Positions 1 through 8,562 of a stretch of DNA of 64,000 bases are shown piece after piece. The stretch spans positions 43,218 through 107,217 of the forward strand of contig AQSI01000002.1 in NCBI GenBank assembly GCA_000402655.1, read 5' to 3'. Under the pieces are notes generated by a model. That model saw only the letters and a list, made by a program, of their open reading frames with translations, was not told the origin of the DNA and did not search any database. How positions within the stretch are numbered: position 1 is the first letter of the stretch; each line of letters begins with the position of its first letter. This DNA comes from Fidelibacterota bacterium SCGC AAA298-D23. GTDB taxonomy: Bacteria; Fidelibacterota; Marinisomatia; Marinisomatales; Marinisomataceae. Both the position numbers and the translations under genes were made by a program.

Positions 1-2
1 CT

Positions 3-1100
3 CAAGCACCAGGATACAAGAAACTTATGTCATGGACTGATGCTCCTATTATGCCAACACCTGGAGCTGTTGGTTCATTAATCGAAATGATTGCTAAAAA
101 AGAAAATATTTCAGTTGTTGGAGTAGATATTGGTGGAGCTACCACTGATATTTTTTCTGTTTTTGAAGGTAAATTTAATAGAACTGTAAGTGCAAATCTT
201 GGAATGAGCTATTCTATATGTAATGTTTTAGCTGAATCCGGCTTGGATAATGTTTTGCGTTGGGTTCCTTTTGATATCAACCGAAGTGAATTAACAAACC
301 GAATTGGCAATAAAATGATTAGACCTACTACGGTTCCTCAATCTTTGGAAGAGTTAGTTATTGAACAAGCCATCGCTAGAGAAGCCCTTCGCTTATCTTT
401 TATTCAGCATAAAGAATTTGCTACAAGCTTAAAAGGAGTACAATCAGAAAGAACTATTTCAGATGCATTTGAACAATCCTCAAGCGGTCAATCATTAGTT
501 AATATGATGGACTTAGATTTGCTTGTAGGTTCCGGAGGTGTATTATCTCATGCTCCGAGAAGACAACAATCAGCAAGAATGTTAATTGATGCATTTATGC
601 CAGAGGGTATTACTCAGTTGGCTGTAGACTCAATATTTATGATGCCTCAATTAGGTGTTTTAGCAAATATTGATAAAGATGAATTGAAAGAAGATGCATC
701 TCAAGCCGCTTTGGAAGTATTTGACAATGATTGTTTGATACGATTAGGAACTTGTGTAACTCCTGTAGGGAATGCTAAAGCAAACTCAAAAATGGCTGAT
801 GTAACTTTAACTTTTGGTGATGGTTCTGTGAAAGAGATTGAGATAAACGAAGGCTCTCTTGAAATGATGGAGCATCCTTATAAGGAGGTTAAGGTACATA
901 TTAAGCCCTCAAGAGGTATTGATGTAGGAGCTGGAAAAGGTGAAGAATTAGAATCCGTAATCTATGGTGGAGTTGTAGGGCTAATTTTTGATGGAAGAAA
1001 TAGACCTATTACTTTATCAAAAGAGTCAGATCAAAGAATTGATAGTTTGTTAAGCTGGTCAAAAGCTGTAGATGAATATCCTAAAGGAGAAATGTTTTAA
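3..1100 (+). CDS. MutL/GlmL-like ASKHA ATPase (5' partial)
   Basis: The reading frame is open to the window edge (QAPGYKK before the first Met at 27), so the true start lies upstream. The VGVDIGGATTDIFSVF segment is the phosphate-1 loop of actin/Hsp70-fold ATPases, and the protein as a whole resembles the glutamate-mutase MutL/GlmL family. GlmL is a reactivating or accessory factor of adenosylcobalamin-dependent glutamate mutase, but no mutase subunit is visible here. The next gene starts on the last base of this one, and five more genes follow almost without gaps, including four membrane proteins. A role as the ATPase of a membrane-associated complex is therefore an inference that fits better than classical mutase maintenance. 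Confidence 0.72.
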   Translation, partial: QAPGYKKLMSWTDAPIMPTPGAVGSLIEMIAKKENISVVGVDIGGATTDIFSVFEGKFNRTVSANLGMSYSICNVLAESGLDNVLRWVPFDINRSELTNRIGNKMIRPTTVPQSLEELVIEQAIAREALRLSFIQHKEFATSLKGVQSERTISDAFEQSSSGQSLVNMMDLDLLVGSGGVLSHAPRRQQSARMLIDAFMPEGITQLAVDSIFMMPQLGVLANIDKDELKEDASQAALEVFDNDCLIRLGTCVTPVGNAKANSKMADVTLTFGDGSVKEIEINEGSLEMMEHPYKEVKVHIKPSRGIDVGAGKGEELESVIYGGVVGLIFDGRNRPITLSKESDQRIDSLLSWSKAVDEYPKGEMF

Positions 1101-2224
1101 TGGCTCATTCATATACTCCAGGTCTGAAAGTTTTAAAGAAAACAATTTTTAAAAAAGAGAGAATTTTGCCTCTTAAAGGTGATGTGCTTGTGAAGAGTGG
1201 AGACCAATTAACTCCTGATACAATTGTTGCATCTACAAATCTTCCAGGAAATGTTCAAATGCTTAAAGTAAGTAACATATTGAATATTGATCCAAAAGAT
1301 GTTGTGGAGGCACTTCAGGTAAAAGATGGGCAGAAAGTTAAAAAAGGGGATATCATTGCTGAAACATCTGGAATATTTGGAATGTTTAAATCATCAGTCG
1401 AAAGTCCAGTTGATGGCACTATTGAATCTATTTCTCAAAGCACTGGTAGAGTTGTTGTCAGAGAAGCTCCTATACCTGTTGAGGTTGATGCCTATGTGAG
1501 TGGTGTTGTTGATGATGTTGTAGAAAACGAAGGAATTGTGTTAAAGTCTAATGCTGCATTTATTCAAGGGATTTTTGGAATTGCTGGAGAAAAAAGAGGC
1601 AATTTATTAGTAGTTTCATCTGGTCCTGGCGAAGAACTAACTGCAGATCAGATTACAGCTGATATGAAGGGAAAAATTTTAATAGGTGGATCTTTTCTTA
1701 GTCTTGAGGCTTACAAAAAAGCTTTAAGCGTTCAAGTTGCTGGAATTGTAGTTGGAGGCTTTAATTATTATGATTTGAAAGCTATTCTTGGATATAATCT
1801 GGGTGTTGCAATTACTGGTACTGAGAAATTAAATACAGCTCTTATTGTGACAGAAGGATACGGATCTATACCAATGAGTGAAGCAACTTTTTCACTGCTG
1901 AAAGAAAATGATGGTAAAGCTGCTTCAATAAATGGTGCGACACAAATTAGAGCTGGAGTTATTAGACCAGAAATAGTTATTCCAATTGATTCTGGAAATA
2001 CAGATGATGATTCAAGTTCAAAAATGCCTGAAGGTATTCAAGAAGGTAGTATTGTGAGAGTTATTAGAAGTCCTAATTTTGGAAAAATTGGTAAAGTAAT
2101 TTCATTACCATCTGAGCTGAATAAGATGGAATCAGAGACTATGGTTCGTGTTGCAGAAATTAACATAGGTGGAAATAATATTTTGATTCCAAGAGCCAAC
2201 TTGGAGATGGTAGAAACTGAATGA
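1100..2224 (+). CDS. Barrel-sandwich/lipoyl-like protein with C-terminal KOW-like segment
   Basis: This 374-residue soluble protein has no signal peptide. Residues about 85-115 (GQKVKKGDIIAE, then SPVDGTIESIS) look like a biotinyl/lipoyl or RnfC-type barrel-sandwich hybrid. No biotinylation Lys motif is seen, so a structural role is more likely than carrier function. The C-terminus (about 315-372: EGSIVRVIRSPNFGKIGKV) resembles a KOW/SH3-like barrel. The start overlaps the stop of the MutL-like gene by one base, and its own stop overlaps the next start (ATGA), which implies translational coupling. It belongs to the membrane cluster that follows. I cannot give a reaction for it. Confidence 0.6.
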   Translation: MAHSYTPGLKVLKKTIFKKERILPLKGDVLVKSGDQLTPDTIVASTNLPGNVQMLKVSNILNIDPKDVVEALQVKDGQKVKKGDIIAETSGIFGMFKSSVESPVDGTIESISQSTGRVVVREAPIPVEVDAYVSGVVDDVVENEGIVLKSNAAFIQGIFGIAGEKRGNLLVVSSGPGEELTADQITADMKGKILIGGSFLSLEAYKKALSVQVAGIVVGGFNYYDLKAILGYNLGVAITGTEKLNTALIVTEGYGSIPMSEATFSLLKENDGKAASINGATQIRAGVIRPEIVIPIDSGNTDDDSSSKMPEGIQEGSIVRVIRSPNFGKIGKVISLPSELNKMESETMVRVAEINIGGNNILIPRANLEMVETE

Positions 2225-2493
2225 ATGACTCATTAAAGTTAGAAGATAAAGCATTTCTAACTAAGCTTGCTGAGGAAGTAAAGGAGAGAAGTATGACAAC
2301 TCCTGCTATATTTTTTTTAGAAATGATGAGACCATTAAACTTTGTTGGAAGTCAAGCTATGATATTTTTTGGGCCAATAATTAGTGCATTTGTCAAAACA
2401 GATGGTTATTATAAGGCTGCTGAAATTTTTGAAAATCACAACAGCGTTGAATTTTTAATTCAAGAAATTGAGAGACTAGACAAAAATGAATAA
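2221..2493 (+). CDS. Small hypothetical protein of the MutL/DUF6754 cluster
   Basis: This 90-residue protein is charged at both ends, with a moderately hydrophobic middle (about 25-60: PAIFFLEMMRPLNFVGSQAM, then MIFFGPIISAFV) that could lie on or in the membrane. It starts inside an ATGA overlap with the upstream gene, and its last eight bases overlap the next gene, so it is embedded in the operon. I do not recognise the family. Its conserved-looking position between the soluble and membrane members suggests a small accessory or linker subunit. Confidence 0.5.
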   Translation: MNDSLKLEDKAFLTKLAEEVKERSMTTPAIFFLEMMRPLNFVGSQAMIFFGPIISAFVKTDGYYKAAEIFENHNSVEFLIQEIERLDKNE

Positions 2494-3361
2494 TAAGTTC
2501 ACAGTATACTCAGTAGGAATAGTAGGTATCGTTTTATTTACTTTTTTATTATCTGTAGTTCCTGATTCATTAAATTTTTTTAGAGAAGAAAAATCAGCAA
2601 TGTTTGTTTTTACCTTAATTGTAATTATGATTATGTTATACGAGGTAAAGCTTGCCAAATCTTCATCAGAACCAACTTTCTTAAGAACTATACCAGGGCT
2701 TAAAGCTGTAGAAGAAGCTGTTGGAAGGTCTACGGAAATGGGTAGACCAATTCTATACGTTCCAGGAATTATGGATATGAATGAGGTTGAAACTGTTGCA
2801 GGTGTAGTTGTGCTTGGTCACGTTGCAAATATGACAGCTCAATATGAAACCGAATTAGATGTACCTGTTGCTAGAGCAATTGTTATGCAATCTGCTAGAC
2901 AAGTAACTAAAGAAGCTTATTTAACTCAAGGTAGACCAGAAATGTATAATGAGGATATGGTCCACTACATTACTGATGATCAATTTGCTTATGCTGCTGC
3001 AGTAAATGGAATAATGCAAAGAGATGAGCCAGCAGCATGTTTGTATATGGGTAAATTCTTTGCTGAATCACTATTGTTTGCTGAAACGGGAAATAGTATT
3101 GGTGCTATTCAAATTGCTGGTACAGGCTCGCAAACTCAAATACCGTTCTTTGTTACTGCTTGTGACTACACATTAATGGGTGAAGAGTTTTTTGCTGCAA
3201 GTGCTTATTTATCTAAAGAGCCAGAATTAATTGCTGGTATTACTGCTCAAGATATTATTAAAGTTATTTTAGTTGGATTTATTTTACTTTCAATTGTCTC
3301 GAGAGCATTTTTTGATTTAGGTTTTACTGACTTTAATCTTATAACATGGCTGGGATTGTAA
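2486..3361 (+). CDS. DUF6754-like membrane protein
   Basis: There are two N-terminal membrane segments (about 8-25 and 37-54), a soluble central domain of about 200 residues (PGLKAVEEAVGRSTEMGRPI through SAYLSKEPELIAG), and a C-terminal membrane segment (about 257-280). The central domain matches my recollection of DUF6754, a family without known function that I associate with membrane-bound clusters in Chloroflexi and related phyla. The gene is co-directional with the MutL-like ATPase and overlaps the preceding gene by eight bases. The family assignment is from memory and is the part most worth confirming. Confidence 0.6.
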   Translation: MNNKFTVYSVGIVGIVLFTFLLSVVPDSLNFFREEKSAMFVFTLIVIMIMLYEVKLAKSSSEPTFLRTIPGLKAVEEAVGRSTEMGRPILYVPGIMDMNEVETVAGVVVLGHVANMTAQYETELDVPVARAIVMQSARQVTKEAYLTQGRPEMYNEDMVHYITDDQFAYAAAVNGIMQRDEPAACLYMGKFFAESLLFAETGNSIGAIQIAGTGSQTQIPFFVTACDYTLMGEEFFAASAYLSKEPELIAGITAQDIIKVILVGFILLSIVSRAFFDLGFTDFNLITWLGL

Positions 3362-3362
3362 T

Positions 3363-4262
3363 ATGTTGTTGAAGAGATATATCCCAATAGCTATTGTTGC
3401 TTTTTTTGGAGCCCTAACTTTAAGTGCATGGTTTATCGATAATGAAACAATTGAAACATTTGCTAATGATGATGCAACTCAATTCTTTGATATTATAGCA
3501 GCATTTGCTGTTTTTCTTGGTGCTTTAAATCTATTAAAGTTACAGTTCATCAAAGTGTTAAAACAGCAATCAGGTTGGATATATAGTGCTATTGCTATTG
3601 CTTCCTTCTTTTTTGCATTTATTATTGGTTTCTTTGTTAGAGGGGCTTATTTCGTTGGGGAAGATGTCTATTTTAGTGAAAAAGCTGCTGAAGCTGCAAT
3701 TTTGAGTTCTGGATCATCTGAGGTCGTTGTTCCTGTTGATTGGGGAGCACATGTTCAGACGGATGGAAGTTTATTCCAATGGATGTTTAAATATATCTTT
3801 TCACCACTATCAGCAACTATGTTTGCATTGCTTGCTTTCTTTGTTGCTTCTGCATCTTTTAGAGCTTTTAGAGCAAGAAATTTTGAAGCCTCATTGTTAT
3901 TGGTAGCTGGTATTATAATAATGCTTGGAAGAGTGCCTGTTGGAAGTTTAATCTCCAGTTGGACAATTATGTACATTTTAGCCTTTAGTATTGGTATTGG
4001 CATAAATTCATATGTTAAAAATCGTAATGTAATGTTTGGATGGATTTTAGGAAGCTGTGGAGCTATTACTGGATTTGGAATGACTATGGGTTGGCCAATT
4101 GATCAACCTGCAATTTTCTTTTTACCTGCTTTACAAGAATGGATTTATCTTGTACCTAATCTAGCAGGTTCAAGAGCAATTTTAATCGGAATAGGACTTG
4201 GAATTGTCGCAACAAGTCTTAGATATATTTTTGGTTTAGAAAAATCATATTTAGGTGAATAA
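3363..4262 (+). CDS. Polytopic membrane protein of the MutL/DUF6754 cluster
   Basis: This 299-residue protein has roughly seven hydrophobic segments. One is N-terminal (about 8-26), several lie between 40 and 105, there is an extramembrane loop around 110-140 (FVGEDVYFSEKAAEAA), and more segments follow from 145 to 290. I do not recognise a named family. It begins one base after the preceding stop codon and its last base overlaps the next ATG, so it is in the same transcription unit. It is probably an integral subunit of the complex implied by the cluster. Confidence 0.5.
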   Translation: MLLKRYIPIAIVAFFGALTLSAWFIDNETIETFANDDATQFFDIIAAFAVFLGALNLLKLQFIKVLKQQSGWIYSAIAIASFFFAFIIGFFVRGAYFVGEDVYFSEKAAEAAILSSGSSEVVVPVDWGAHVQTDGSLFQWMFKYIFSPLSATMFALLAFFVASASFRAFRARNFEASLLLVAGIIIMLGRVPVGSLISSWTIMYILAFSIGIGINSYVKNRNVMFGWILGSCGAITGFGMTMGWPIDQPAIFFLPALQEWIYLVPNLAGSRAILIGIGLGIVATSLRYIFGLEKSYLGE

Positions 4263-5128
4263 TGAAATTTTTAGAAGATATAATATTAAAGCTTGGTGCA
4301 GTAGATAGAAGAGTAATCTTTATATTAATAGGTTTGGCAGTTCTGATTCCGTTGTTAACGCCAATCAGCTTACCAGTAAGAGAGACACCTACTACTGTAA
4401 AGTTTTATGATGGAATTGATAATATACCAAAGAATTCAAAAGTATTAGTTTCGTTTGATTACGGTCCAAGTACTCGTCCTGAAATTCATCCAATGAATGT
4501 TGGAGTTTTACGTCACATGTTACGCAATGGTCATCAGATTTACATATCATGTTTATGGCCGGATGGAATTTATATGGCTTTAGATGCTTTAGAAGAAATT
4601 ACTAATGAAGTTAATCCAGATAACGTATCTACATTTGATATTAAAGAATATGAAGATTATATCTTATTAGGTTATAGACCTGGAGCTGAAGCAGTGATTA
4701 AAGGATTAGCAAGTGATTTAAGAAAAGTATATACTGTCGATGCAAATGGAAACTTTATAGATGACATTGAAATGATGGATGGCATTAAAAACTTAAACGA
4801 TTTTGCATACATATATAGTGGATCTGCTGGCTATCCTGGTACATTTGAATGGGTTAAGTATGGTGGAGATCCAACTGGAGTTCCTATGTCTTCAGGTACC
4901 ACATCAGTTCAGGTAAATGAAGTCATTCCTTATGTGCAAACAGGGCAGCTAATTGGATTGTTAGCTGGTATGCCTGGTGCTGCAGAGTATGAGAAATTAA
5001 TTAATGTTCCTGGAATCGCAATTCAAGGTATGGCTGCACAATCATTTGCTCACATTGTCATAGTATTATTTATCGTTTTTGGTAATTTGGCATTCTTTCT
5101 AAAACAGAGAAGAGATAGGAAGTATTAG
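4262..5128 (+). CDS. Bitopic protein with large extracytoplasmic-type domain, MutL/DUF6754 cluster
   Basis: This protein of 288 residues has one N-terminal membrane helix (about 18-36), a soluble domain of about 220 residues, and one C-terminal helix (about 262-281) followed by a basic tail (KQRRDRKY). The soluble part has distinctive stretches, SKVLVSFDYGPSTRPEIHPM and YSGSAGYPGTFEWVKYGG, that do not match a family I know. The positive-inside rule puts the C-terminus in the cytoplasm and the domain outside. It overlaps the upstream gene by one base and ends two bases before the next. It is a good candidate for the defining subunit of this cluster. Confidence 0.5.
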   Translation: MKFLEDIILKLGAVDRRVIFILIGLAVLIPLLTPISLPVRETPTTVKFYDGIDNIPKNSKVLVSFDYGPSTRPEIHPMNVGVLRHMLRNGHQIYISCLWPDGIYMALDALEEITNEVNPDNVSTFDIKEYEDYILLGYRPGAEAVIKGLASDLRKVYTVDANGNFIDDIEMMDGIKNLNDFAYIYSGSAGYPGTFEWVKYGGDPTGVPMSSGTTSVQVNEVIPYVQTGQLIGLLAGMPGAAEYEKLINVPGIAIQGMAAQSFAHIVIVLFIVFGNLAFFLKQRRDRKY

Positions 5129-5129
5129 T

Positions 5130-5906
5130 ATGAGTTTTTCAGCAGTATTAGGAGCATGGATTGCCGCGTTTTTAACGCTTGGTATTTTTTCTTATCTTTA
5201 TAGGGACAACCCATTTTATAAGATTGCTGAGCACGTATTTGTTGGTGTATCTGCTGCATATGTAGCAGCGATTAGTTTTTGGACTCAAATTTATCCAAAT
5301 CTTTTTGGGAGACTATTTCCAAAAGATGGTCCGCTAGCCTTTACTGGTCTAGAGTTTGATTTTAATCATGAATTTAATATTCTTTATTTGTTTCCTATGC
5401 TTTTGGGTGTAATGATGTTGATAAGCGTTTTTCAACAATTTAATTGGATGGCACGTTGGGGAATTGCATATACTGTTGCTATTGCTGCAGGATTGAAAGC
5501 TTTTGGTTATTTAAATTCAAATGTTCTTAATCAGGTTAAAGCTAGTTCTGTCGACATATTTAGTGGTTCTTTACCATTTTTTAGCTTAAATGGAGATAGT
5601 GTTTTCAATAACATTGTTCTCGTAGTAGGAACTTTAAGCGCATTGATGTACTTTTATTTTTCTAAAGAGCAAACTGGAAATTTTGGAAGGTTTACAAGAT
5701 TAGGTATTTATTTTCTTATGGTAAGCTTTGGAGCATCATTTGGATTCGCAGTTATGGGAAGAATTTCATTACTTGTTGGAAGATTTAACGATTTAATCGA
5801 ATATTCGTCTGCAGATTACAATTATGCAACTCTTGGCGTTTTGGTATTCATTATCGTTACTTTAGGATTCTGGTCATTCCAAAATCCTGAACAAAAGGAA
5901 AACTAG
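5130..5906 (+). CDS. Polytopic membrane protein, last gene of the MutL/DUF6754 cluster
   Basis: This 258-residue protein has about seven hydrophobic segments spread over its length, starting with SAVLGAWIAAFLTLGIFSYLY. There is no recognisable catalytic motif. It starts one base after the upstream stop, and the lysine aminotransferase gene begins four bases after its stop. The tight spacing suggests a shared transcript, but aminotransferase function is not obviously linked to the membrane genes. Confidence 0.48.
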   Translation: MSFSAVLGAWIAAFLTLGIFSYLYRDNPFYKIAEHVFVGVSAAYVAAISFWTQIYPNLFGRLFPKDGPLAFTGLEFDFNHEFNILYLFPMLLGVMMLISVFQQFNWMARWGIAYTVAIAAGLKAFGYLNSNVLNQVKASSVDIFSGSLPFFSLNGDSVFNNIVLVVGTLSALMYFYFSKEQTGNFGRFTRLGIYFLMVSFGASFGFAVMGRISLLVGRFNDLIEYSSADYNYATLGVLVFIIVTLGFWSFQNPEQKEN

Positions 5907-5910
5907 TTGA

Positions 5911-7260
5911 ATGAATAAATCTGATATTAGAAAAGTAATCAGCGAAAGTATATTAGCTGATGGGATGTCACCTGTTATAGATCTGAAAAAATCACATGGT
6001 TCATGGTTAGTTGACAAGGTTACTGGAAAAGAGTATTTAGATTTGTTTTCAATGTTTGCTTCTCTATCGGTCGGTTATAATCATCCATACGTCATAGAAC
6101 AATCAGAAAGATTAAAAATTGCTGCAATCAATAAACCTACAAATTCAGACGTATATTCTCAAGAAATGGCTGAGTTTGTTCATACCTTTAAAAGAGTTGC
6201 TCAACCAGATTATTTACCTTTAACATTTTTTATTGAAGGTGGAGGTTTAGCTGTAGAAAATGCTTTAAAAGCAGCATTTGATTGGAAGAGAAGAAAAAAT
6301 TTAGCTAAGGGAAGTTCTGCTAAAGGTGAAAAGGTTATTCACTTTCAACAATGTTTTCACGGTAGAACAGGTTATACAATGTCTTTAACTGATTCACCTG
6401 ATAAACGTAAAGTCATGTATTTTCCTAAATTTGATTGGCCTAGAATTACCAATCCAAAAATAACCTTTCCTATAGAAGAAAATCTTGAACATATTATTGA
6501 GCTTGAAAAGAAGGCGATTTCAGAGATAAAAGATGCTATTAATGTAAACCCAGACAATATAGCTTCCATTATTATTGAACCTATTCAAGGTGAAGGTGGT
6601 GATAATCACTTTAGATGCGAGTTCATGCAAAATCTCAGAGATATTGCAGATGAAAATGATATTGTTCTTATTTATGATGAAGTTCAAACAGGTGTAGGGG
6701 TAACTGGAAAAATGTGGGCTCATCAACACTTTTCAACTGGTACGTGTACTAAAAATTGCAAATGCAGTGACGGTCTTACAGCTAAACCTGATATAATTGC
6801 ATTTGGTAAAAAAACTCAGGTTTGCGGAGTGGCTGCTAGCACAAGGTTTGATGATGTTGAAGGCAACGTTTTTCGTGAGTCATCTAGAATAAATTCAACA
6901 TGGGGCGGTAGTTTAGTTGACATGGTAAGATTAACTATTTATCTAGAGCTAATCGAAAAAGAAAAACTTGTAGAAAAAGCTGCTGAAACAGGTTTATTTT
7001 TAAAGCAAAGGCTTCATGATTTACAAAATGAATTTCCTACTTTAGTTTCAAATGCAAGAGGTAAAGGTTTATATTGTGCTTTTGATTTACCTTCAAGTGA
7101 AGATAGAGATAAGCTTGCTAATTTATTACTTGATGAAGGTTCAATTTTATTGGGTTCAGGAAATTATTCTATCAGATTTAGACCACATCTGAATGTTACT
7201 GAAGATGATATCAACTTCGGTATGGATTGTTTTAGAAAAGCTCTTAACAAATTATCATAA
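5911..7260 (+). CDS. lat: L-lysine 6-transaminase
   Basis: This is a class III PLP-dependent aminotransferase of 449 residues, the same length as the characterised mycobacterial LAT. It transfers the epsilon-amino group of lysine to 2-oxoglutarate, giving a semialdehyde that cyclises to piperideine-6-carboxylate. The PLP lysine lies in PDIIAFGKKTQVCG at residue 300, and the cofactor aspartate in IYDEVQTG precedes it. LAT-type signatures include HFQQCFHGRTGYTMSLTDS and the NSTWGGSLVDMVR segment. It follows the membrane cluster by four bases and its stop overlaps rsmI. The local context does not show whether the product feeds alpha-aminoadipate metabolism, osmolyte synthesis or lysine catabolism. 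Confidence 0.85.
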   Translation: MNKSDIRKVISESILADGMSPVIDLKKSHGSWLVDKVTGKEYLDLFSMFASLSVGYNHPYVIEQSERLKIAAINKPTNSDVYSQEMAEFVHTFKRVAQPDYLPLTFFIEGGGLAVENALKAAFDWKRRKNLAKGSSAKGEKVIHFQQCFHGRTGYTMSLTDSPDKRKVMYFPKFDWPRITNPKITFPIEENLEHIIELEKKAISEIKDAINVNPDNIASIIIEPIQGEGGDNHFRCEFMQNLRDIADENDIVLIYDEVQTGVGVTGKMWAHQHFSTGTCTKNCKCSDGLTAKPDIIAFGKKTQVCGVAASTRFDDVEGNVFRESSRINSTWGGSLVDMVRLTIYLELIEKEKLVEKAAETGLFLKQRLHDLQNEFPTLVSNARGKGLYCAFDLPSSEDRDKLANLLLDEGSILLGSGNYSIRFRPHLNVTEDDINFGMDCFRKALNKLS

Positions 7261-7952
7261 TGTCTGATAAAGGTCAGTTATTTGTCATTGGTACTCCAAT
7301 TGGCAATTTAGAAGATATAACACTCAGAGCAATATCTACTCTTAAAAATGTTGATATCATCCTTGCAGAAGATACTCGTAACTCAAAAAAAATATTAGAT
7401 GCTCATAATATAGATACTAAAATGATGAGTTATCATGATCATAGCAGTGAGAAAGAAATTAAAAAAATTGTTGATTTATTGTGTAATGGTAAACAATTAG
7501 CACTTATTTCAGATGCTGGCACACCAACAATAAGCGATCCAGGATATGGATTAATTAGAGATTGTATTAGAAATGAAATCGGCATTGTTCCAATTCCAGG
7601 TGTATCATCAATTACAGCTGCTATGAGCATATCTGGATTACCATCAGATTCATTCACTTTTGTTGGTTTTTTACCACAAAAAAAAGGTAGATTGAAAAAG
7701 ATTAAAGATTTACAAAAATTAGATAATACAATCATACTTTTTGAAAGCCCTTTTAGATTGGAAAAAACATTAAATCAATTGTTAGAACATCTGGGTGATA
7801 GAACTGCAGTAGTTGGAAGAGAATTAACTAAGTTGTATGAAGAAGTTATTAGAGGTAATTTAAGTGATATAATTATGCATTTTTCTAAATCAAAAGTAAA
7901 AGGTGAGATAGTAATAATGATAGGTAAAGATGATGACAGAATCAATTTCTAG
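7260..7952 (+). CDS. rsmI: 16S rRNA (cytidine(1402)-2'-O)-methyltransferase
   Basis: This SAM-dependent enzyme methylates the ribose of C1402 in the decoding centre of 16S rRNA. Family hallmarks are visible: GTPIGNLEDITLRA at the N-terminus, AEDTRNSKKIL, ISDAGTPTISDPG and PIPGVSSITAAMSISGLP, which form the tetrapyrrole-methylase-like fold. The length of 230 residues is somewhat shorter than typical (about 270-285), lacking part of the C-terminal extension. Its first base overlaps the lat stop, and its 3' end overlaps the start of the thymidylate kinase gene by about 20 bases. Confidence 0.9.
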   Translation: MSDKGQLFVIGTPIGNLEDITLRAISTLKNVDIILAEDTRNSKKILDAHNIDTKMMSYHDHSSEKEIKKIVDLLCNGKQLALISDAGTPTISDPGYGLIRDCIRNEIGIVPIPGVSSITAAMSISGLPSDSFTFVGFLPQKKGRLKKIKDLQKLDNTIILFESPFRLEKTLNQLLEHLGDRTAVVGRELTKLYEEVIRGNLSDIIMHFSKSKVKGEIVIMIGKDDDRINF

Positions 7953-8562
7953 CGGAAAGTTTATTACAGTTGAGGGAATTGATGGTTGTGGTAAAACAAC
8001 TCAAGCAGAATTCATAGTTGATGGATTAGCAGATGCAGGTCTTTCAGCAAAGCTTGTAAGGGAGCCAGGTGGAGATCCAATATCTGAATCTATAAGAAAG
8101 TTGTTACTTCATGCTGAAGAATCAATGTCAGATAGAGCTGAGGCCTTGCTTATGATTGCCAGTAGAGCGCAATTAACAGATAAAGTCATTCTTCCGCAAA
8201 TCATTAATGGATCTTGGGTTGTTGCAGATAGATACGCAGATTCAACTTTAGCATACCAAGGAGGCGGAAGAGGTTTAAGTGTTCAGTCATTAGATAGTAT
8301 TAATCAATTTGGTACATATACTCTTAAACCTGATTTAACATTTTTCATAGATATCTCAATTGATGTAGCAAATTCTAGAATGAGAGTTGAAAGAGATAGA
8401 ATTGAAAAAGAAGGAAATGAATTTCAGCAAAGAGTTCGAGAACAATATCTTAAATTACATGAAAGTGACCCAAATAGATTTATTTTAATAAATGGAGAAC
8501 AGTCAGTTGATAATGTACGAAAAGAAATTTGGACACATATAAAAGAAAATTTTGAATTATGA
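7930..8562 (+). CDS. tmk: Thymidylate kinase
   Basis: The enzyme phosphorylates dTMP to dTDP, an essential step in dTTP synthesis. The P-loop GIDGCGKTTQ, the DR motif in VADRYADSTLAYQGGGRG and the lid region (RVERDRIEKEG) are all present. The length of 210 residues is typical. Two Met codons sit back to back at 7930 and 7933. Both are inside the rsmI 3' end, which implies coupled translation. The stop overlaps the start of the S41 protease gene. Confidence 0.93.
   Translation: MMTESISSGKFITVEGIDGCGKTTQAEFIVDGLADAGLSAKLVREPGGDPISESIRKLLLHAEESMSDRAEALLMIASRAQLTDKVILPQIINGSWVVADRYADSTLAYQGGGRGLSVQSLDSINQFGTYTLKPDLTFFIDISIDVANSRMRVERDRIEKEGNEFQQRVREQYLKLHESDPNRFILINGEQSVDNVRKEIWTHIKENFEL

Noticed and set aside
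2476..2658. Antisense open frames such as the minus-strand one at 2476-2658
   Set aside because: They lie entirely within well-supported genes on the other strand, without start context or protein-like composition.
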